A stretch of DNA of 39,748 bases from a virus (IMGVR_UViG_3300004770_000043:1-39748); one strand, 5' to 3'. Positions 1 to 5,796 are shown, numbered from the stretch's first letter. Notes: generated from the sequence alone by a model not told the origin. Numbers and translations: made by a program.

Positions 1-171
1 CCAACATCAAACAAAGTAGTCATTGATTCCAAATACGGAATTATAGCATCTACTAGGGCACATGATCGCATGATGCAGATAGGCAGCGACAATCTATTGA
101 CAGCATTGCGCCGGGAACATCCGCAAATTGTGCAAATGTTGGTTAAAAAACAAGAAATGCGAGTAAGGTAA
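1..171 (+). CDS. C-terminal part of an unknown protein
   Basis: Reading frame 1 is open from the first base to a TAA at 169-171 and encodes 56 residues of a gene whose start lies before the window. The end is basic (LVKKQEMRVR). A helical stretch around HDRMMQIGSDNLLTALRREH could be part of a DNA-binding or replication protein, but I recognise no domain. The next gene starts 4 bases after the stop, which fits the same operon. The absence of stops in frame and the tight spacing are the only evidence that it is real. Confidence 0.55.
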   Translation, partial: PTSNKVVIDSKYGIIASTRAHDRMMQIGSDNLLTALRREHPQIVQMLVKKQEMRVR

Positions 172-175
172 AAAC

Positions 176-610
176 ATGAAGTCTAATGACGATTATCGCC
201 TGTACAATATTTTGTACAAATTAGCAGAAGAGGGCAAACACAGGCCCTCAAATAATGAATTGGGTGAGATGCTAGGGATGAGCATCAATCGCATTGAACA
301 TTCGCTAACTAGGCTTGACCGTAATAAGCAAATCAAACGCATTGCCATAGGCAGCCGGTTCTATGTTAAAATTATTGCCACGGGAAAAGTGACTGGAGAA
401 AAGCCCAAGATTTCCCAAGCATATTCACACACAAAAGAGCGCAATGCTGAAATTGCACAAGAGCGAATTTTAGAGCGTTTGGAATTGGCAGAGCGCATAG
501 ATCATGACCAAGCCAAAAGCCGAGCCGAGCGTGAACGCTGGTTGGAGATTGAAAAGGAAAAGTATGGCTTGCCCCGCAAGGGCAGGCTTGTGGATGACAT
601 GATAGCTTGA
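176..610 (+). CDS. Winged-helix-like DNA-binding protein
   Basis: The 144-residue protein starts with a helical segment (DDYRLYNILYKLAEEGKHRPSN) followed by NELGEMLGMSINRIEHSLTR, which reads as a helix-turn-helix of the winged-helix type: choose a sequence class, turn, recognition helix. IKRIAIGSRFYVKI can be the beta wing. Residues about 85-130 are highly charged and helical (ERNAEIAQERILERLELAER), so a coiled coil or extended helix is likely. AAGG at 165-168 precedes the ATG by 7 bases. A role as an early regulator or replication accessory protein is inference; the fold call is moderately supported. Confidence 0.6.
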   Translation: MKSNDDYRLYNILYKLAEEGKHRPSNNELGEMLGMSINRIEHSLTRLDRNKQIKRIAIGSRFYVKIIATGKVTGEKPKISQAYSHTKERNAEIAQERILERLELAERIDHDQAKSRAERERWLEIEKEKYGLPRKGRLVDDMIA

Positions 611-621
611 AGGGAAATGAC

Positions 622-858
622 ATGACTGCAAATACGGATGAACGCCTGCGACTGCTGATTGAGCGTGTGGAAAATTTAGAGGCTGAAAAGCGCGCCATCG
701 CTGACGACATCAAGGATGTTTACGCAGAGGCGAAATCAACTGGCTACGATGCCAAAATTATGCGCCAGATCGTGCGGTTGCGGAAATTGACGCCAGACGC
801 AAGGCGCGAAGCAGATATGCTGATTGAAACCTATTTGAACGCCCTTGGGATGGAATAG
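622..858 (+). CDS. gapR-like: GapR-like (DUF2312) nucleoid protein
   Basis: The 78-residue product contains RLRLLIERVENLEAEKRAI, then DIKDVYAEAKSTGYDAKIMRQIVRLRKL and a last helix ARREADMLIETYLNAL. That is the order of helices in the GapR/DUF2312 family of Alphaproteobacteria, whose Caulobacter member clamps overtwisted DNA and is needed for replication and chromosome organisation. Length and lack of extra domains match the family. I chose ATG 622 over TTG 607 because AAGGGA at 610-615 sits correctly before 622. In a phage early region it may help fork progress or compete with host GapR; that is inference. Confidence 0.9.
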   Translation: MTANTDERLRLLIERVENLEAEKRAIADDIKDVYAEAKSTGYDAKIMRQIVRLRKLTPDARREADMLIETYLNALGME

Positions 859-1046
859 TGAATCACCCCATCACTGAATACAAATGGAAGGATGCCTATC
901 GGGCCGGTGTATCTGCTGGTCTCGACTGGCGCTTTCTCGGCCTACCTATGGCACGATGCCCCTATGATTACCGCTCTGGATGGAATATGTCTCAGGAGCA
1001 TTGGTATAAAGGTGTTTCGGACGCCATGAAATTTGAAATGCCATGA
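858..1046 (+). CDS. Small Rmf/CrpP-like protein
   Basis: The 62-residue product begins at GTG 858, overlapping the TAG of the gapR-like gene by one base. The pattern DAYRAGVSAGLDW, then CPYDYRSGW, then HWYKGVSDA matches the layout of ribosome modulation factor and CrpP-type proteins: a helix with AxxxGxxAG, a central CPY, and a final W-x-x-G-x-x-x-A helix. Rmf binds 70S ribosomes and promotes 100S dimers in resting cells. This copy has a longer middle insert than E. coli Rmf and a tryptophan-rich end. Ribosome binding by this phage copy is inference. Confidence 0.6.
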   Translation: MNHPITEYKWKDAYRAGVSAGLDWRFLGLPMARCPYDYRSGWNMSQEHWYKGVSDAMKFEMP

Positions 1047-1393
1047 GGCCGGAATCTGCCCTGCAACGCCTTATCAGGCAGCATCTTGCTTTGCGGGGCT
1101 TTGATAGCGTCCATGTGCCTAATGGCGCTGTGCTGGCCGGAGATCGGCTTAAACGCGCCCGCCAGATGGCAAGCCTAAAGGCGGATGGGTTTTTGCCGGG
1201 ATTTGCTGACTTGCTGGTTTACGCCAGCGAGGGCAGGATAGGCCATATTGAGGTTAAAACCCCCAAGGGAACCATACAGCCCAGCCAGAAGGCATGTAAA
1301 GCGTGGCTTGACACTTTGGGCCATCACTACGCCATTTGCCGGTCTGTCGATGATGTGGACAAAGCCCTAGCTAATTGGGGCTGGATGATATAA
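1043..1393 (+). CDS. VRR-NUC domain nuclease
   Basis: The 116-residue protein fits the stand-alone VRR-NUC family of PD-(D/E)xK nucleases. The sequence shows an N-terminal LQRLIRQHLALRG helix, GFADLLVY carrying the catalytic Asp, IGHIEVKTPKG carrying the E-x-K pair, and a following QPSQKACKAWLDTLGHHYAIC helix-strand pair with the conserved Gln. Length is typical of phage members. The family acts on branched or flapped DNA, and phage copies usually sit with replication and recombination genes, as here. ATG 1043 overlaps the previous TGA (ATGA), suggesting coupled translation. Confidence 0.9.
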   Translation: MRPESALQRLIRQHLALRGFDSVHVPNGAVLAGDRLKRARQMASLKADGFLPGFADLLVYASEGRIGHIEVKTPKGTIQPSQKACKAWLDTLGHHYAICRSVDDVDKALANWGWMI

Positions 1394-1400
1394 GGTAAAA

Positions 1401-1434
1401 GGGCCGGGAGAGTGTTAGCGTCTCTTCCCAGCCC
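1401..1434 (+). promoter_or_regulatory. Hairpin in the leader of the cysteine-rich gene
   Basis: GGGCCGGGAGAG at 1401-1412 pairs with CTCTTCCCAGCCC at 1422-1434, with one bulged T and one C/A mismatch, around the loop TGTTAGCGT. No T run follows, so it does not look like a rho-independent terminator. It lies 27 bases before ATG 1461, in one of the few gaps in this region, and may mark an RNA processing point or a weak attenuator. Confidence 0.4.
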
Positions 1435-1460
1435 CAGACATTAGCGAAAGGAAGTTCGCC

Positions 1461-1754
1461 ATGACGAGAAAAACACTTAGTATTTTAGCGCCCAAAACAC
1501 AAGATAATATTGTATCTTTGGACGTTTTGGTGCCCAGAAAATGCGAGTTTTGCCGCCTTTGGGATAGGTTTGGCGGATTGGACGAAGGGCGATGTCGCCG
1601 CCGCCCTCCCTTTGTAAACCCCGCCGATAAAGAGTGCGTTTGGCCTACGACGCAGATCAATGATTGGTGCGGCGAATTTCGCCGTTTGCCAGCTGATAAG
1701 CTGGAAAGCCAGTTCGGCATCACTGTTAATTCACCACCAATGGCGGAGGCATAA
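1461..1754 (+). CDS. Small cysteine-rich protein, possible metal binding
   Basis: The 97-residue product has five cysteines at residues 28, 31, 45, 59 and 70, in the pattern CEFC-x13-C-x13-C-x10-C, with RRRPP and VWPTTQINDWCGEF between them. CxxC plus spaced Cys and the WP-T-x-x-x-DWCGEF ending look like a small zinc- or iron-binding module seen in phage and bacterial hypotheticals; I do not know its function. AAAGGAAG before the ATG (around 1447-1454) is a good ribosome site. The next gene starts directly after its stop. Confidence 0.7.
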   Translation: MTRKTLSILAPKTQDNIVSLDVLVPRKCEFCRLWDRFGGLDEGRCRRRPPFVNPADKECVWPTTQINDWCGEFRRLPADKLESQFGITVNSPPMAEA

Positions 1755-1943
1755 ATGTCATACGTCACTGGCACACATTTGGATTTGCGTATTTTTGCCA
1801 AAAGGCTGATTGAACGGCTGATTGAGATAGAGGCAGATCCGTCAGAAAAAAAGCAGCGCATCATGATAGCATACGAGCATGGCCATCTTACTGCCACAGA
1901 GGCGGAGGATTGGATTGTGCTGGCTGGATTGGGGGCAGTTTGA
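1755..1943 (+). CDS. Small conserved-looking phage protein, unknown
   Basis: The ATG follows the upstream TAA with no gap and the TGA at 1941-1943 overlaps the next ATG, so the 62-residue product sits inside a coupled operon. It is helical: RIFAKRLIERLIEIEADPSEKKQRIMIAYEHGHLTATEAEDWIVLAGL. The second half (AYEHGHLTATEAEDWI) resembles short helical hairpins in other phage early proteins. No enzyme motif, signal or membrane segment is visible. Function unknown. Confidence 0.6.
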   Translation: MSYVTGTHLDLRIFAKRLIERLIEIEADPSEKKQRIMIAYEHGHLTATEAEDWIVLAGLGAV

Positions 1944-2599
1944 TGGCTGCCATCCCATATATGCCGCTCTATGTGGCGGACTATTTATCCGACGCTGCAC
2001 ACCTCTCGACGATTGAGCATGGGGCATATCTTTTGCTTATCATGACCTATTGGCAAAGGGGGGAATCGCTGCCGGATGACGACAAAAAACTGGCTCGAAT
2101 TTGCCGCCTTGAAGCCCGCGCTTGGAACCGCCTAAAACCAACTTTAGCGGACTTCTTTGAGGTTGTTGACGGGAAATGGTTGCACAGTAGGGTGGAGCAT
2201 GAGCTGTACAAGGTGCGGTCTAAGTCATTGAAAAATAGGAAAGGGGGTCTAGCGAACGCTCAGCGAATGCTCAGCGAACGTTCAGCGAATGCTCAGCGAA
2301 CGTTCAGCCATACAGATACAGATACAGATACAGATACAGATAAAGAAAAGAAAGAATATAATTACGCTTTTTCGGGTTCGGTGATCCGCCTCAAGCGTGC
2401 CGATTTGCAGCGTTGGGAAAAGGCATATCCCAAGGTGGATATTATGGCGGCTTTGCAATCAAGGGATGACTGGTTAAAAGACCGGCCAGAGGATGAACGC
2501 AAAAAATGGTTTCAGTCAACTTCAAGCTGGCTATCTCGGAAACAGCAAGAGGCTCGATCAACTGTTGATGCTGGCGAAGCAAGGTATATGGGGCCATGA
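1943..2599 (+). CDS. DUF1376 (YdaU-like) replication protein
   Basis: The 218-residue product starts MAAIPYMPLYVADYLSDAAH, then STIEHGAYLLLIMTYWQRGE and ARAWNRLKPTLADFFEVVDG. This is the winged-helix DUF1376 domain found in phage replication modules, often next to a helicase gene as here. The middle is low complexity (NAQRMLSERSANAQRTFS, then (TD)5) and encoded by direct repeats at 2251-2340. The C-terminal part (DDWLKDRPEDERKKWFQSTSSWLSRK) is a second helical segment. ATG 1943 overlaps the upstream stop; GTG 1910 upstream would overlap the previous gene more and is less likely. Role in origin recognition or helicase loading is inference from family and context. Confidence 0.85.
   Translation: MAAIPYMPLYVADYLSDAAHLSTIEHGAYLLLIMTYWQRGESLPDDDKKLARICRLEARAWNRLKPTLADFFEVVDGKWLHSRVEHELYKVRSKSLKNRKGGLANAQRMLSERSANAQRTFSHTDTDTDTDTDKEKKEYNYAFSGSVIRLKRADLQRWEKAYPKVDIMAALQSRDDWLKDRPEDERKKWFQSTSSWLSRKQQEARSTVDAGEARYMGP
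2251..2305 (+). repeat. Five 11-bp direct repeats (iteron-like)
   Basis: Five consecutive 11-base units of the form AGCGAAYGYTC fill 2251-2305, alternating AGCGAACGCTC/GTTC and AGCGAATGCTC. Units 3 and 5 contain the palindrome GAACGTTC. The 11-base period is about one helical turn, so the repeats would face the same side of DNA. They lie inside the DUF1376 gene. Confidence 0.85.
2311..2340 (+). repeat. Five TACAGA direct repeats followed by AT-rich DNA
   Basis: TACAGA is repeated five times in tandem and encodes a Thr-Asp repeat in the DUF1376 protein. Directly downstream, 2341-2372 is very A/T-rich and purine-biased (TAAAGAAAAGAAAGAATATA), the composition expected of an unwinding element. 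No spacers between units, so it is not a CRISPR. Confidence 0.85.
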
Positions 2600-3114
2600 C
2601 AGATTGGCGGCCCACAAAACCGGGGAAGCATAAATGCCCCCAGTGCGGCGATACCCGCAAAAACAAACGAGACAAAAGCCTGAGCGTTACTCACGATCAA
2701 CATGGATGGGTTTGGCTTTGTCACAATGGATGCGGATTTTCAGGAGCGGACAATGACACTTCACCCCAAGCACGCGGAATGGCTGATGGCCCGCGCTCTC
2801 GATCCGACGCTTGCAGAGGAATACGGCCTTTGCACGGTGCTTCGAGACGGCAAGAACTGGCTAGCGGTGCCCTACACGGACGGGGCGGAAACGATAAACC
2901 ACAAATACCGGCTGATTTCCGAAAAGGATCATCGGATGGACAACGGCGCGCCGCTATCGCTGTGGAACGCCAACTGCCTGAGCGACCCCAAAGTTCGGAA
3001 CGGGCACGCGCCGCTGGTGATAACCGAGGGGGAATGGGACGCACTAGCAGCAATACAAGCGGGTTTTCAATTCGCCGTGTCGGTTCCCAACGGTGCCCCC
3101 GGAAAGCAGACTGA
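2596..3114 (+). CDS. Primase zinc-ribbon N-terminal segment, frame-shifted from its helicase
   Basis: Residues 1-51 form a primase-type zinc ribbon: HKCPQCGD (C14, C17), TRKNKRDKSLSVT, GWVWLCHNGCGFSGA (C42, C46). This is what precedes the Toprim domain in T7 gp4-type primase-helicases. After about base 2750 the same frame gives arginine-rich sequence without family features to a TGA at 3114, while the frame one base ahead encodes Toprim and helicase. So only about the first 150 bases are meaningful in this frame. Options are a separate zinc protein, a programmed +1 shift (CCC-C at 2764-2767), or a sequence error. ATG 2596 overlaps the stop of the DUF1376 gene. Confidence 0.6.
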   Translation: MTDWRPTKPGKHKCPQCGDTRKNKRDKSLSVTHDQHGWVWLCHNGCGFSGADNDTSPQARGMADGPRSRSDACRGIRPLHGASRRQELASGALHGRGGNDKPQIPADFRKGSSDGQRRAAIAVERQLPERPQSSERARAAGDNRGGMGRTSSNTSGFSIRRVGSQRCPRKAD

Positions 3115-4171
3115 AAACCTAGACACGGCCAAGCGATATGATTGGGTTGATCGTCACGCCGAGGCCTTGGCCGGTGTGAAAGAATTTGTAATCGCGGCGG
3201 ATGACGATCCGGCAGGGCACAATCTTGCGGCTGATCTGGTGGCGCTTTTAGGCGCTGAGCGGTGCCGGTTTATTGATTACCCTTTCCCATGCAAGGATCT
3301 TAACGAGGTTTTGCAGGAATATGGGCCAGAGCGGGTAGTGGCTTGCATCACGACTGCTAAACCCTATCCAGTTCAGGGCCTTTACACGCTTGACGACTTT
3401 CCCGAGCGCGGCGAAATTCGATCCTACAGCGTTGGGGTTGATCCCATAGACGACATGATCCGCATTGTGCCGGGGACTCTTACTGTCGTCACAGGCTACG
3501 CCAACATGGGCAAGTCAACGCTGCTCAACGCCATCATTGGCCATACCCTCGCTCATCACTTTCCCGTGTGTGTCGCCAGCTTCGAGACGGATGTAAAGCC
3601 GATCTTACGGGACGGACTTCGCATGGCGCTGTTGAAATGCGGCAAGCATGACTTGGCGACCCGAGATTTGCGCGAGGTTGACCAGCTTTTGCGCCAGCGC
3701 CTGTCGATCATTTCGCAGACTGTGGACGAAGGCATGGAAATGGACTTAGACGAGTTTCTGCGCCTTGCGTCACTGGCCGTGAGGCGCAACGGGGCCAAGA
3801 TGATCGTTCTCGATCCATGGAATGAACTAGAGCATAAGCGGCGGCGGGATGAATCGGAGACGGAGTATATCGGGAGGGCCATTAGGGCGATCAAGCATTT
3901 TGCCAAAACGCATGATGTGGCGTTTTGGATCATCGCGCACCCAGCTAAACCGCAGCCCGGTGTCAAGATTATCCCCGGCCTGTATGAGATTTCAGGGAGT
4001 GCTCACTGGGCAAATAAACCTGAATATGGCCTAACCTATCACCGCAAGAACTTCGATCAGAACGAGGCTCAGATCGTGGTGACGAAGGTTCGCATGGGTA
4101 TGCCCGGAAAACGCGGGACGGTAAATGTTACGTTTGATTTTAGAAACAGCACTTTTGTGGAGATAGCATAA
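2753..4171 (+). CDS. Toprim primase / DnaB-type replicative helicase
   Basis: From ATG 2753 the product has 472 residues. The Toprim fold shows ITEGEWDAL (catalytic Glu), SVPNGAPG, VIAADDDPAGH (DxD) and DLNEVLQEYG. The RecA-like helicase follows: GVDPIDDMIRIVPGTLTVVTG, Walker A GYANMGKST near residue 250, SFETDVKP, Walker B KMIVLDPWNE, then IIAHPAKP and GSAHWANKPEYGL (sensor, arginine-finger region). This matches T7 gp4-like primase-helicases that unwind DNA and prime the lagging strand. AGGAG at 2742-2746 supports ATG 2753, giving a form without zinc ribbon like T7 gp4B; ATG 2702 in the same frame has no ribosome site. The zinc ribbon lies upstream in another frame. Confidence 0.9.
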   Translation: MTLHPKHAEWLMARALDPTLAEEYGLCTVLRDGKNWLAVPYTDGAETINHKYRLISEKDHRMDNGAPLSLWNANCLSDPKVRNGHAPLVITEGEWDALAAIQAGFQFAVSVPNGAPGKQTENLDTAKRYDWVDRHAEALAGVKEFVIAADDDPAGHNLAADLVALLGAERCRFIDYPFPCKDLNEVLQEYGPERVVACITTAKPYPVQGLYTLDDFPERGEIRSYSVGVDPIDDMIRIVPGTLTVVTGYANMGKSTLLNAIIGHTLAHHFPVCVASFETDVKPILRDGLRMALLKCGKHDLATRDLREVDQLLRQRLSIISQTVDEGMEMDLDEFLRLASLAVRRNGAKMIVLDPWNELEHKRRRDESETEYIGRAIRAIKHFAKTHDVAFWIIAHPAKPQPGVKIIPGLYEISGSAHWANKPEYGLTYHRKNFDQNEAQIVVTKVRMGMPGKRGTVNVTFDFRNSTFVEIA

Positions 4172-4398
4172 TGTCCGAAATAAATCATGAAAATGAAGTG
4201 GTTTTTCTGCCTTTAGAAAATCTATTGGAAAGCTGGAATGACGTGGACGCTATTTTGCAACATACATATTGCAATTACCCAGAACTAGGTAGCAATAAAG
4301 TATGGATAGAATTGCTTGATAAATTTAATAAAGATTATACAAATTATCTTGATGAATCGGAAGATAATGAGTTTTACATGAATTTTCCTAATGGATGA
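4171..4398 (+). CDS. Small acidic protein, unknown
   Basis: The 75-residue product starts at an ATG overlapping the helicase stop by one base. It is acidic and aromatic (NYPELGSNKVWIELLDKFNKDYTNYLDESEDNEFYMNF). The gene is visibly more A/T-rich than its neighbours, with AAT, AAA and GAT codons dominating, which hints at separate origin. Small acidic early proteins sometimes mimic DNA or inhibit host factors, but no motif here shows that. Function unknown. Confidence 0.6.
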   Translation: MSEINHENEVVFLPLENLLESWNDVDAILQHTYCNYPELGSNKVWIELLDKFNKDYTNYLDESEDNEFYMNFPNG

Positions 4399-4579
4399 CC
4401 TTTTCTCCAATCAACCTTTACCAGAACCTAAGCTCGGTGTTTCCAACGGCAAAGCATTAGGCTACATTGCCAACGGTGAATCTAGGGATAAACTGCGGGA
4501 AAGGTTTAGACGCGGCGAATTGATCGGCGTAAATCCCGCGATTATCAATGATGAGTATGACTTTAAGGGCGTAAAATGA
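4391..4579 (+). CDS. Small hypothetical protein
   Basis: The 62-residue product overlaps the previous gene by 8 bases and the next by 4 (ATGA). The sequence has DKLRERFRRGELIGVNPAIINDEYDF, a charged helix followed by a turn; nothing matches a family I know. Its support is the overlap pattern at both ends and codon use like the flanking phage genes. Confidence 0.55.
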   Translation: MDDLFSNQPLPEPKLGVSNGKALGYIANGESRDKLRERFRRGELIGVNPAIINDEYDFKGVK

Positions 4580-4809
4580 CGCAATCCAAAAAACATTCCG
4601 CACTTGAGGCCATCGCAAACACCGCTATCGGATACGGCATTGCCGTGGCCACCCAGATGATTGTGTTTCCCATCTTTGGAATACACGCAACCCCTAGCAC
4701 TAACTTTGCTATCGGCGGCGTGTTCACGGTGGTATCATTGGTTCGATCTTATGTTTTGCGACGAGCGTTCAACGCGTGGCACATTCACATGGGAAGCAAG
4801 TGCGGATAA
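4576..4809 (+). CDS. Small two-helix membrane protein (DUF7220-like)
   Basis: The 77-residue protein has a short polar start (MTQSKKHSALEAIANT), a first hydrophobic helix (AIGYGIAVATQMIVFPIFGI), a short loop (HATPSTNF) and a second (AIGGVFTVVSLVRSYVLRRAF). The layout and the IGYG/VFP/FTVVSLVRSYVLRR signatures match a small membrane family common in phage early and replication regions, which I recall as DUF7220. Function is unknown. It does not sit near the lysis genes, so a holin role is unlikely. The start overlaps the preceding stop. Confidence 0.7.
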   Translation: MTQSKKHSALEAIANTAIGYGIAVATQMIVFPIFGIHATPSTNFAIGGVFTVVSLVRSYVLRRAFNAWHIHMGSKCG

Positions 4810-4833
4810 ATCATTTATCCATCGAGGGGTAAA

Positions 4834-5382
4834 ATGGCAAAGGCGCGCAAGGTCAAAAAGGCAAAGCCCGTTGAAGATCGGGTGGATATTGTTGCCCCCA
4901 CAGACGAGCAAATGGCCCAAGGGATATTTGTCCGCGCCAAGCTGGCATACCGCCGACTACCTGTGATTGATGTCATGGTGGCGGCGGGTCACATAACAGA
5001 CCGTCAATACGCGGCCCTTACCCATTACCGCAACATGGCTATAGCCCAAGACTTCTCACCAGCCCGATGCACTCTGGACAGGACACCAAGGGGAGGTGGA
5101 GACGGTGGATTACCCCCATACACGCTAAGGGCAATCCTAGAGATGGGCAGGATGGATAAAGAACTACGCCAGCTATGCGATATTGTCCGGGCCGTCACCA
5201 TCCAAGAGCAAACCGTCAGCCAATGGGCTATGTCTAAATATGGATCGGTAATGCGCCAGCGCATCGGGAAAGACGGCAGGACAATAACATGGTTTGAGCC
5301 TAAAAGTTCCGTTCACAAAGCGGCGATGCAAGAATTACGGGATGCCGGTGACATAATAGCCAATGCGCTTGGTGGTTTTTAA
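4834..5382 (+). CDS. Basic protein, possible late-gene regulator
   Basis: The 182-residue product has a lysine-rich start (MAKARKVKKAKPVEDR), then helices: QGIFVRAKLAYRRLPVIDVMVAAGHITDRQYAALTHYRNMAIA, a Gly/Pro linker TPRGGGDGGLPPY, and MGRMDKELRQLCDIVRAVTIQEQTVSQWAMSKYG, which can be a helix-turn-helix region. GAGGGG precedes the ATG by 6 bases. I do not recognise the family. It is the last gene before a 523-base structured non-coding stretch containing a strong terminator and the start of the late genes, the position of Q-type antiterminators or late activators. That role is inference from place and basic charge, not from homology. Confidence 0.6.
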   Translation: MAKARKVKKAKPVEDRVDIVAPTDEQMAQGIFVRAKLAYRRLPVIDVMVAAGHITDRQYAALTHYRNMAIAQDFSPARCTLDRTPRGGGDGGLPPYTLRAILEMGRMDKELRQLCDIVRAVTIQEQTVSQWAMSKYGSVMRQRIGKDGRTITWFEPKSSVHKAAMQELRDAGDIIANALGGF

Positions 5383-5392
5383 TTAAGGGCGA

Positions 5393-5417
5393 TTGACAAT
5401 TTGCACGGGACTATGAT
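5393..5417 (+). promoter_or_regulatory. Promoter-like element
   Basis: TTGACA at 5393-5398 and TATGAT at 5412-5417 are separated by 13 bases. That is short for E. coli sigma-70, but falls in the shorter spacing range I recall for Caulobacter housekeeping promoters. Transcription would start near 5424 and run into the palindrome and the structured leader. Confidence 0.4.
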
Positions 5418-5431
5418 AGGAAATACCCAGA

Positions 5432-5448
5432 ATGACGAATTGCGTCAT
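5432..5448. promoter_or_regulatory. Palindrome ATGACG-N5-CGTCAT, operator-like
   Basis: Perfect 6-base arms flank AATTG. It lies just downstream of the promoter-like element at 5393-5417, where a bound dimer would block transcription. CCC at 5426-5428 and GGG at 5450-5452 could extend it as an RNA hairpin with an internal loop. Confidence 0.45.
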
Positions 5449-5558
5449 CGGGATGGTTCAAAAATTCAAATAGCGCGGGTAGGGGTTGGGCCTTATCCGC
5501 GTTTCGATAAGCCGGAAATCCGATGAATAGTGCCTTGGTGCCTCATCCCCCACCATGC

Positions 5559-5630
5559 GCGCCGGTAGTTTCCGTGCTCTCGCCCCTTGCAAGGGCAGAC
5601 AGTAATCTCGCAGCCGAGGCAATCCGGTGC
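5559..5630 (+). ncRNA. tRNA-sized three-way junction, possible structured RNA
   Basis: GCGCCGG at 5559-5565 pairs with CCGGTGC at 5624-5630 (six Watson-Crick pairs and one G-U). Inside are GCCC-CTTGCAA-GGGC (5582-5596), whose 7-base loop looks like an Ala (TGC) anticodon loop, and CTCG-CAGC-CGAG (5607-5618). The outer span is 72 bases, as in tRNA. There is no GTTCRANYC T-arm and no proper D-arm, so it is not a normal tRNA. It may be a leader RNA fold, a tRNA relic or tRNA mimic. Confidence 0.35.
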
Positions 5631-5731
5631 TGATTTACTGGCAGCGAGGTGGAAGCCCCCGCATAGTTTCAACGCTCACTTTCTGGATGGGTAAATTACA
5701 CAGCCCCTAAACAGGCTAGACACATTTTAAT

Positions 5732-5756
5732 TTGACAGTTGGCAAAAAGCTCTTAC
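5732..5756 (+). promoter_or_regulatory. Second promoter-like element before the late genes
   Basis: TTGACA at 5732-5737 is followed after 11 bases by GCTCTTAC (5749-5756), which partly matches the GCTANAWC -10 element I recall for Caulobacter housekeeping promoters. An E. coli-type -10 (TACTAC, 16-base spacing) is poor. A transcript from here would meet the terminator at 5797 after a few tens of bases. Confidence 0.3.
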
Positions 5757-5796
5757 TACGTTTCATGCGACACGCCTCCACAGCTTTCGCACGACG

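Noticed and set aside
1401-1434. Hairpin as a rho-independent terminator
   Set aside because: No T run follows the stem and the downstream gene has a good ribosome site in the same direction.
2311-2340. Tandem TACAGA repeats as a CRISPR or assembly artefact
   Set aside because: No spacers, so not a CRISPR. The repeats are in frame within a gene family that often has Thr-Asp repeats, so an artefact is not needed.
5559-5630. Annotation as a functional tRNA-Ala (TGC)
   Set aside because: Acceptor-like stem and anticodon-like loop are present, but D-arm and T-arm are not; kept only as a possible structured RNA.
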